From positions 7,975,085-8,039,084 of the forward strand of contig OX422192.1 in the NCBI GenBank assembly GCA_949130485.1: a stretch of DNA of 64,000 nt. The letters run 5' to 3'. Below, piece by piece: positions 43,802-64,000 of the stretch. Both the position numbers and the translations under genes were made by a program. The number at the start of each line of letters is the position of its first letter. Positions within the stretch are counted from its first letter, which is position 1. The notes below the pieces were generated by a model. It was not told the DNA's origin. It did no database searches and saw nothing but the letters and a program-made list of their open reading frames with translations. This DNA comes from Agelas oroides. Taxonomy: Eukaryota; Porifera; Demospongiae; Agelasida; Agelasidae.

Positions 43802-44717
43802 TCACAGGACATTGTTTGCAGTACACTGCCCACCCTCACACCGTTCTCCAATTTCACAACAAATAGGAGAATAGGCATTCCCACAGCACATCTGACCATT
43901 CTGACAACACCTTGCTGCAGAATCTTCCCCACAGCATGTAGTCCCAACACACTTTGACAGCCCACAACACAACTCCCCAGACAAATCTGCACATGTACCA
44001 TCACGACAGCACTTTCCCTTAGGGCATGGTTGGTTGTTGCAACACTCTTGCTCCAGAGTGTTAATGCATGCTTTACCAAAAGCACCACAGCATACTTGAT
44101 ACTGTGAACATACGGTCGAGCCGCAACAAGTTTCCCCTGCACTCTGGCATATGTTACCTGTTGGGCAGCAAGTCTGTCCAATACTGCACACTTGGTTGTT
44201 GCAGCATTGGTCTGTCTTTTCAGCACAGCCAATTGCATGGCTTTCCACCACTATTCTTGCAGCACACTAGGCCAGGACTGCACACTGTCACGATGGATGT
44301 TGGACAGCATGTGTAACCAACAGCCGCACACTTGTAAGGTTTGCCCTGTTCATTGTTACAACAGGTTTCACCTACCGTACATATTTGTCCAGCACAGCAT
44401 TTTTCATTTTCACTTGCGCAGCCAACAAGACGACCAATATCATCCAGACAGCATTTAGACCCGTAATCGCAAACCTTAGCAGTGTATTCTCCTTGACAGC
44501 ATATTTGGCCGCTATTCATGCACCCGACTGCGTTGCCATCCTTGTCTTCGCAGCATGTAGTGCCAGTGAAGCACTGGATTTGCGTTTTGCCCTTTTCACC
44601 ACAAGTTGCGTTGGCCGTGACTTTGAAGAAAGTATCTGGAGTTTTGTCGGCACCGTGAACGCGGTCGATGAGAAAGATGCCACTGAAGAGAAACATCAAC
44701 AAGCAGACCTGATCCAT
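43802..44717 (-). CDS. Secreted cysteine-rich (granulin-like) protein, frameshifted near 44237-44240
   Basis: The start ATG at 44717 gives a typical signal peptide (MDQVCLLMFLFSGIFLI) followed by many CC pairs spaced as in granulin-type mini-domains: CC-x9-C (CCEDKDGNAVGC, CCLDDIGRLVGC, CCNNEQGKPYKC) alternating with GxxCC. At the fourth unit the frame breaks: CCKNSGGK is followed by four extra bases (44237-44240) and the pattern resumes one frame over as AIGCAEKTDQCC, continuing with more CC units to a stop at 43802. Removing these four bases would restore the x9 spacing, so the break is either a sequence error, a null allele or a recent pseudogene. The spacing is not canonical granulin (several CC pairs are single C), so granulin-like describes the pattern rather than a proven family. 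Likely intronless, extracellular, disulfide-rich. Confidence 0.65.
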
Positions 44718-44780
44718 AGTACGGCTGGCTGCCTGCCAGTGGCTGGGCGAGCTACGTAGTGTGTACGTATACTGATAACC

Positions 44781-44870
44781 TAACCTCGTTCCCAGGCCAC
44801 TCCCAGATTTTATCTCACAGCTCTCCACGGCTGCGAGAAAAAATCTGGGAGTGGCCTGGGAACGAGGCTA
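44781..44870. repeat. Foldback, CCTCGTTCCCAGGC tip, just upstream of the cysteine-rich gene
   Basis: TAACCTCGTTCCCAGGCCAC and GTGGCCTGGGAACGAGGCTA mirror each other, with TCCCAGATTTT / AAAATCTGGGA inside. It starts 64 bp before the ATG at 44717, so it sits in the likely promoter. Confidence 0.85.
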
Positions 44871-45028
44871 CGGATAATATAGTAATCAATACTTGTCATT
44901 TACCTACTCCCATGCAACAATCACAATGATCAAACCATCTGAGCTATTGCTCTTTTATTGTAGATCTATGTCTGTGCAGACTCTCAATAGTCACGCAAGC
45001 CAGACACACTTCCGCAAACTTTTTCCCC

Positions 45029-45094
45029 TTTATGTTGGTCTGCTGAGAGTCTAGGTTTGCATGTGAACCTAGACTCTCAGCAGACCAACATAAA
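45029..45094. repeat. Perfect 29-bp hairpin with 8-base loop
   Basis: Arms 45029-45057 and 45066-45094 are exact inverse complements beginning TTTATGTTGGTCTGC, with loop TGCATGTG. It lies about 180 bp downstream of the stop codon of the gene at 45276, possibly in its 3' untranslated region. It could be a small foldback element or a small-RNA precursor. Confidence 0.75.
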
Positions 45095-45275
45095 GTGCTG
45101 ATCGAACATTAGTGACATCAGTCACTTGTGGTTAAGCAAAGAAAACAGTTGCTATATAATGTCAAAAAATTAATCTCAACAAACAGAATTGGAGTGAATA
45201 AACTACTTCTATTTAACGTCCACTAAAAATCACAAGCTTGATCATCAATGTACGTTTGTGACAGCCCTCGGAAGC

Positions 45276-46198
45276 TTACAATGGTTTACTAGCTCCACCA
45301 GCACTATATGCATAGTTATTGTATCCAAGACAAACAACTATACCGATGCCAACTATAACCAACCCCCAGTAGAACATAGATGGCCATAGTCCACCTCTAT
45401 GAGAACGTCTCATAAAAGCAAAGACGCCCCCGCTCGGTTCAACAGCCATGGTTTGTTCTCCATTCAGTTTAGGTGTGAGATGGTTCTCTGTAACAGATGG
45501 TTGGTTTTGTTGTGGTCGTGATCGCATTCTTAATTCGTATTCTGGACCGGGAGCATCAGGGGCCGGGGTTGGTAAATGTTTGTCTTCTTCAAGGTTTTCT
45601 CTTTCAGCTGCCACAGCATTACCAGTAGTGGTTGCATCTGTTGAACTTTCTGTCTCCATACCAGCTTCCTTGCTATCAACTGTTGTTAGTGAAAATTCTT
45701 GCTTCTCAGGTTGAAAATCAGGTTCTTTCACATCAACACTAGGTTTGATGTGTGTAACTTTCGGCAACTCTTCATCCACATCACCCTGCTCAGAAAATTC
45801 CAGCTTCTTGCTCTCTAAAAATAATGTTGAAAGGACGCTACTCTCATCTGGGGCAGTCATTCTCTCTTCTCTTTGAGGACTAAAGAGCCGCTGTCCAAAT
45901 ATGGGAAGCGACTCTGTCACCTTTAAGTTTTGTGCTGGTGAACACTGTTGCTTAGTAAACTCAAGAAGCTGGGAGAATCTCGAAGCTCTTCGAGACTGTG
46001 CATCTGGTGTTGTCTGAGATAAAGCATATGCACTACCATACCGGCGAGAAGAGTCAATGGTTGAGGGAGGGTTTGGGTGAGGAGATGCGCTTTTACGATA
46101 CTGTCTGCGAGGAACAGTACCATAAATATCGGTGACACCTTTGAAGGCAAGGGAGCCCATTCCACTCCGCTGGGGTGTTTCCATCTTTGTGACAGTGT
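45276..46198 (-). CDS. Tail-anchored protein exon 4 (most of the protein and the anchor)
   Basis: 923 bp, acceptor CTTGTAG in phase 1 (D-TVTKMETPQRSGMG), stop after GGASKPL. Confidence 0.75.
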
Positions 46199-47717
46199 CT
46201 ACAAGGGTAAGAAATTAGAGTACTATTAAAGTACTCATGCATTAAGTGCATGCACTAATTTTTTTACTCATGCTGAGTATTCATGCTTGAAGTGCATGCA
46301 CTAAAGTATCAATATGGCCCAGCTCACAAGATCAATACATGGTTAATAAAAATATTTAGGAACACAGTCGATACTCTGCAATTTTCAAAATAGCATAAGC
46401 ACAACCAAATTCCAAGCACAATTTTAATTTCCTTAATTTTAAGATGAGTGGGCATGATGATCAAGTACTTCACTACTACCCAACAGTGATCACAAGACTG
46501 GTATTTCAAAATTTCTCCTGGTATTGGTATTTTAGAAATGAAATGCAGGAAAGCAAACTACACACACTATCACCAACCTTCTAGCTCATCTTCTGGTTCT
46601 GGTTTAGGTGCAGCACTTTCAGACTCGATGCCTTCACCTTCAGATGGTACAGCTCTCTCATCCAATGTGCCTTCCTTAGGTACCTCTTGGTCGGTTGCTT
46701 CAGAGTGGCTTTCCAAAGTGTCTGTCTGCTGTTGCAGTTCATTATCCGCAGTGTCTTCTTTGTCAACTGATGTACCCAAGTCAACTGTAACATCCTGTGA
46801 ACACAGAGAGCTCATTTTATCATTCAGATTCCCTGCACATCAACTGTGATCATAATGTGTTGCTATTGCTATAACATTCATGTATTTCTATTAATGCAAT
46901 CACCATGGAAACCCAGAGCCCACCCAACCAATGGATAACAGAAGCTGAAAGCAGTCTTTCAATTCCACACTCAACAGCTTGGGAAAGCCTGAGTTTCACT
47001 AGTTAAGGTCTACCTTCCCACTTATATCTGAGTTTCACTGGTTAAAGTCTACCATCTCACTTATATCTGAGTTTCACTGGTTAAAGTCTACCATCTCACT
47101 TATATCTGAGTTTCACTGGTTAAAGTCTACCATCTCACTTATATCTGAGTTTCACTGGTTAAAGTCTACCATCTCACTTATATCTGAGTTTCACTGGTTA
47201 AAGTCTACCATCTCACTTATATCTGAGTTTCACTGGTTAAAGTCTACCATCTCACTTATATCTGAGTTTCACTGGTTAAAGTCTACCATCTCACTTATAT
47301 CTGAGTTTCACTGGTTAAAGTCTACCATCTCACTTATATCTGAGTTTCACTGGTTAAAGTCTACCATCTCACTTATATCTTACCTCCACCAGAGACTCAT
47401 CTTCTTCCTCCTCGTCCTCAGAGTCACTACTGTCCTCCATGATCACAAAATCACCCTCTTCCCCTTCCTCTTCTTCTTCCTCTCCCTCCATACTCACTGT
47501 GGTGAGCAATACAAGTATATCAGTACACCAAGACAAAGCACTGACCATGTAGTAATATATAAGTATCACCATAGTACAAAGCTACACCAGAAAATATCAC
47601 AAGTTTGTTACCGTCTGTATTGTTCCGAGTGCGCAGCATGAGTAACAATGCCAAATGAATATTTTTCCGGGTGTAGCTTGGTACTATGGTGATAATGATT
47701 TTATCATACGAACTCAT
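45276..47717 (-). CDS. Acidic protein with C-terminal membrane anchor (4 exons), family not recognised
   Basis: Exons 47717-47612, 47496-47384, 46794-46578 and 46198-45276 join in frame (phases 1, 0, 1) into 452 residues. After a start MSSYDKIIITIVPSYTRK come very acidic stretches (EGEEEEEEGEEGDF, DSSDSEDEEEEDES), a Glu/Ser/Pro-rich region, a basic Ser/Arg/Pro segment (RRQYRKSASPHP), a further disordered region, then RRSHRGG and one hydrophobic segment at about 420-438 (MFYWGLVIVGIGIVVCLG) close to the end. A single anchor near the C-terminus suggests a tail-anchored protein facing the cytosol, such as one of the ER or nuclear envelope; that is inference. The ending (GGASKPL) lacks the PPPx tail of KASH proteins. 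I do not recognise a family. A 39-bp minisatellite fills most of intron 2. Confidence 0.65.
46578..46794 (-). CDS. Tail-anchored protein exon 3
   Basis: 217 bp, encoding DVTVDLGTSVDKEDTADNEL onward to PEPEDELE. The donor is AAG|GTTGGT, an unusual but usable GT site, phase 1. Confidence 0.65.
46990..47380. repeat. 39-bp minisatellite, about 10 copies
   Basis: Unit TCTGAGTTTCACTGGTTAAA plus GTCTACCATCTCACTTATA. Most copies are identical; only the leftmost differs. It fills intron 2 of the tail-anchored protein gene up to the splice donor. Confidence 0.95.
47384..47496 (-). CDS. Tail-anchored protein exon 2 (poly-acidic)
   Basis: 113 bp, acceptor CCACAG, donor GAG|GTAAGA. It encodes the Glu/Asp runs. 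The donor touches the first unit of the 39-bp repeat array. Confidence 0.7.
47612..47717 (-). CDS. Tail-anchored protein exon 1
   Basis: ATG at 47717, donor GACG|GTAACA, phase 1. The start is the least certain part of the model; the next in-frame Met is in exon 2 (SMEGEE). Confidence 0.5.
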
Positions 47718-48376
47718 TGCACGTTCAGACGCAGCGCACGTGACTTGTAGTACTGATACGGATTCTCGTGTGACTTGTAGTAAAAAAATACAGCTCTTTA
47801 TAAACTGCGTGCAACTGCAAGGCTTCCCCATTGACTCCCATACATATTAGCATGAGTTAGACGTATGATGAAATAGGCTATACTCAACAACCACCAACAA
47901 CAAATAGATGTATGTTAAAGTATAACAGACAGCAAGAGTGAATGGAGGTGCAAAGCCAGTCTAGCTCAGAGGATATCCAATATGCAGTGTTCGTATACAC
48001 AAGGCATCAAAATCTTGGAGCTGGTCAAAGAAAGCTTGCTGGTAGATCTGTTATGACAAACTGACAGAACTCTGAACTCTGAACCCTTTGCCTGAATGCC
48101 AAATGAAAAGTTCAGAAGAGAAAGACTGGAGTGATACATAAACCTTTCACTGTGGGTCAGGCAGGGTCCCACTTCTATTTCCACAACAGATCTAACAGCA
48201 AGCTTTAACAGCTCCATTAGACAATGTAGTATGCATGTGAACAATTGGAATTTGGCTATTTTGTTGACAAGGCTTCGAGTATTGAAATAGCAACATGTAA
48301 TCGGACTGTTCTGATGGTTAATGCAAATTGGATTGATGTGTGAAGCACTTGTTGTATTGTGATTAGGATTGAATAG

Positions 48377-61457
<13,081 letters not shown>

Positions 61458-61629
61458 CTGTAGTGAGTGTGTGTGAGTGTGTGAGTGTGTGTGTGTGTGT
61501 GGTGTGTGTGTGTGTGTGGTGTGTGTGTGGTGTGTGTGTGGTGTGTATATGGTGTGTGTGCATGTGGTGTGGTGTATGAGTGTGTCCGTTAGCAAAAGCT
61601 TATCAAGACACCAAATGTGACAAAGTCTT

Positions 61630-61860
61630 GGTGTTAGTGTGTGTATGTGTATGTGTGTTAGTGTGTGTATGTGTGTTAGTGTGAGTATGTGTGTTAGTGT
61701 ATGTGTGTGTGTATGTGTGTTAGTGTGTGTTAGTGTGTGTATCTGTGTATGTGTGTTAGTGTGTGTATGTGTGTTAGTGTGTGTATGTGTGTTAGTGTGT
61801 GTATGTGTGTTAGTGTGTGTATGTGTGTTAGTGTGTGTGTGTGTTAGTGTGTAGTGTGTA
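61630..61860. repeat. GT-rich minisatellite
   Basis: Repeats of TGTGTATGTGTGTTAGTG, 16-18 bp, around ten copies with changes. Confidence 0.9.
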
Positions 61861-62139
61861 CATTTGTGCAGATGTGTATTGATATGTTTGTGTGCGTGTG
61901 TGTATTGTCAGTCAAAACACACAGAGAAAAACAAGTGAATTGTGTACTGACAACTATACAGTGAACACGGCAGATGGTTTAATGTAAACATGCATTGTTA
62001 ATCATGAAAGTGGAGTAACTCAATTCACAACGGTAGCTTCCCTTGACCGACCATGTGACTCGGGGTATGAATACTCAACTGGATTCACTACTCATAGGGT
62101 AGTATCCCTTTAAAACCAATCTTTGCTGCTGGGTTCCCC

Positions 62140-62441
62140 TAGTCTCGTGCCCACCCCTGTGTGGCCCCCCCGGCAAGGAGAAACGGTCTGGTGAACGAAG
62201 TTGAATTTCTTGGGCTAATGAGATTGCGAGATCGGTAATCATTACATAGCACTTCCCTTACAACAGCAAAAAATTTTATTTCTACTCGAGTATCCGTACC
62301 TTTTTTGAGTGGGTTTGCCACAAAATGTTTTGAACATTGCTAGGTGACACTGTCACTAAAGTGTGCACTAGCCCAAGAAATTCGACTTGGTTCACCAGAC
62401 CATTTCTCCTCGTGAGAGGGTGGGGTCTGGGGACGAGACTA
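62140..62441. mobile_element. Foldback element, TAGTCTCGTGCCCA tip
   Basis: Ends GGGGTCTGGGGACGAGACTA. Shares CTCGAGTATCCGTACC, AAAATGTTTTGAACATTG and CACTTCCCTTACAACAG with 5164-5474, so the two are true copies. Confidence 0.8.
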
Positions 62442-63119
62442 GTGGGCTCCCCTCTCATGTCCACCTTGTGTCACATTCCCAAACCCCCCACCCTCTTATA
62501 AGAAAAAACAGTGAAAACCAATTGTTTGTCCAAGTGCACACAGGGTAGGGAGGCCATAGCTTGTCTTTGTCTCGTATATCCAACCAACTCTGCAGTACAT
62601 GTTTCAGTGGACTTCCAGCTGGTTCTTCCTTAAATGGTCTTTTGTCACTAACTTAAAGTTGGAAGAGCTCTTGTCTATGTTTTGGCTTCAGTCCACATCA
62701 TGTCAGTCTAAACATCGGCAGAAAGCCCTTCAGTTTTAAGTCGGTAAACAGAAAGCCATCTTTCCATTTATGCAGTGATAGCACATGTGGGCATGAATTT
62801 CAACCTTATTTACGGAGCTGTAATAAACTCTTGGTACATGTACATCGAATTACTTACGCCTATCTAATTATTGCCAAATGCCTTAGTGTGCGGCTCATAA
62901 TCGTGTGGGCGTGGCGGGCACTAGTGGGGTCTTAGTCTGAGATTGTGCTTGTATGTATGTCTGTAACGGAGGACTTGGAGGATAGAAGACAACGGCAGGC
63001 TAGAAGTACTGCAGCTGAATCATCTCGACCGCACTTCACCATTTCGTCCGATCGACAACTTTCCACATGCTCGGCGTGAGGCACATTATGCGCATGTGTA
63101 TACCTAGTTTACAATTAGA

Positions 63120-63446
63120 TAGCATACCTATCTAATATATAATTAATTAATTTCAAAGACATAAGCAACATTCTTACATGTATATCTCACAAAGGACAAT
63201 ATTCTGTTGATAATTAAATACCTAACTGAAAAAGCAACAGAGAGCCTATCCCGTTAAAAAGTCATGCCACATTTATTATCACTGCATAAATTTTATGCAG
63301 TGATAGTAAATGAATTTCAGGATGGCATACCTCTCTAATTATAAGTAATTAGGATAATTAACTCCAAAGACATAAGCAACATACTTATATTTCACAAGGG
63401 ACAAATTCAATACGTTAATAATTATATACCCGACTGATAAAACAAT
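63120..63446. repeat. Direct duplication around a hairpin
   Basis: AAAGACATAAGCAACAT.CTTA followed by TATTTCACA..GGACAA and a degenerate TAATTA..TACC occurs at 63120-63236 and 63328-63446. Between them TTTATTATCACTGCATAA and TTATGCAGTGATAGTAAA (63270-63311) form a hairpin. Confidence 0.7.
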
Positions 63447-64000
63447 CTTTAAAAATTCTTTCAATTAAGTTGCATGAGAAATCAACGAACCACATCTCCC
63501 TTTACAGAAGCAATTAGTAATCAAATTCGCAAGACTTTCAAAAATTTACATATGGTTTACACGGAACAATTTAGAACGACTTGTCAATTGAGTCCCTGAG
63601 TGAAAGATGCAACCCTAGAAAATGGTTCCAATTAATTGGCATGACAACCATTGAAACACAGCCATGTGTGTGAAAACAGACCGATGTTATTCAGAATCAT
63701 CCACTGCGCAGGATTATTGTGTCAATGCGAAGCCTCATCAGCTACACTGGGGTGACCAGGAGATGGGGACGGCTATCTCATATTGAACAGCTGCCAGTCC
63801 CTTAATACTAGCCTATATATATAGTTTGTGCTAAGGGGATGTCCTTGTTAAATGGATAACCCAAACATGAAATTAAAGTAGTCGGCTAGATTGTAGGTAG
63901 TATTATCTCTCTCATTGGCCAATCCAATCATTCGGGCATTGATGAACTTAACGCCGATGTGCCTCACTGCAAAGCACATTCATTAGCTACAACTCGGATA

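Larger units (their letters stand above)
61458..64000. other. Right end of window: repeats, no exon recognised
   Basis: GT-rich repeats with GTGTTAGTGTGTGTAT units (61470-61915), a foldback element (62140-62441), a direct duplication (63120-63236 and 63328-63446) around a hairpin, and a CCCCATCTCC-type repeat (about 63480-63790). Probably the upstream intron of the RhoGEF. Confidence 0.5.

Noticed and set aside
44068..44759. Plus-strand frames opposite the cysteine-rich gene
   Set aside because: They lack the cysteine periodicity and a signal peptide; shadows of the minus-strand gene.
47966..48244. 92-residue minus-strand frame between the RhoGEF stop and the tail-anchored gene
   Set aside because: No splice site joins it in phase to either gene; probably 3' untranslated sequence of the RhoGEF.

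Overview
The window looks like nuclear DNA from a multicellular animal. It carries multi-exon genes with GT..AG introns, a group II p21-activated kinase, a PLEKHG-type RhoGEF and a YLPM1-like protein, in a background full of microsatellites, minisatellites and small inverted-repeat (foldback) elements. An invertebrate, possibly an early-branching one such as a sponge, is my best guess, but nothing in the sequence proves the clade. There are no bacterial operons, CRISPR arrays or rRNA genes.

Layout, left to right. (1) 1741-17651, minus strand: seven exons of a YLPM1/ZAP3-like gene. The proline-rich start is at 17.6 kb and the last visible exon holds the Walker A motif, so the 3' part of the gene lies off the left edge. 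(2) 18414-37935, plus strand: a complete six-exon group II PAK (PAK4/5/6 class) of about 684 residues with a 15.7-kb first intron. It diverges from the YLPM1-like gene across a roughly 0.7-kb shared promoter region. (3) 37.9-42.0 kb: mostly repeats, with a decayed coding stretch and a broken fragment of the next gene. (4) 42022-42714, minus: an unrecognised intronless gene of 230 residues. (5) 43802-44717, minus: a secreted cysteine-rich (granulin-like) gene with one frameshift. (6) 45276-47717, minus: a four-exon gene for an acidic protein with a C-terminal membrane anchor. (7) 48377-61457, minus: at least 16 exons of a DH-PH RhoGEF whose 5' end is not in view. (8) 61.5-64 kb: repeats only.

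Exons were placed by matching splice sites, reading phase and family motifs. All junctions given here keep frame. PAK and the RhoGEF both belong to Rho/Cdc42/Rac signalling: the RhoGEF would load GTP onto Rho-family GTPases and the PAK CRIB motif binds the GTP form of Cdc42. Their proximity here need not mean co-regulation.

The most unusual content is in the mobile DNA. An inverted-repeat element in an intron of the RhoGEF (50772-51350) encloses an ORF with a HIRAN-like domain. A large foldback family shares only a short tip (TAGYCTCGTNCCCAGRC) while the stems differ, and the same tip has been amplified into two minisatellites. Several hairpins carry tRNA-like arms. In both signalling genes an exon is bracketed by complementary (CA)n and (GT)n tracts that touch the splice sites.
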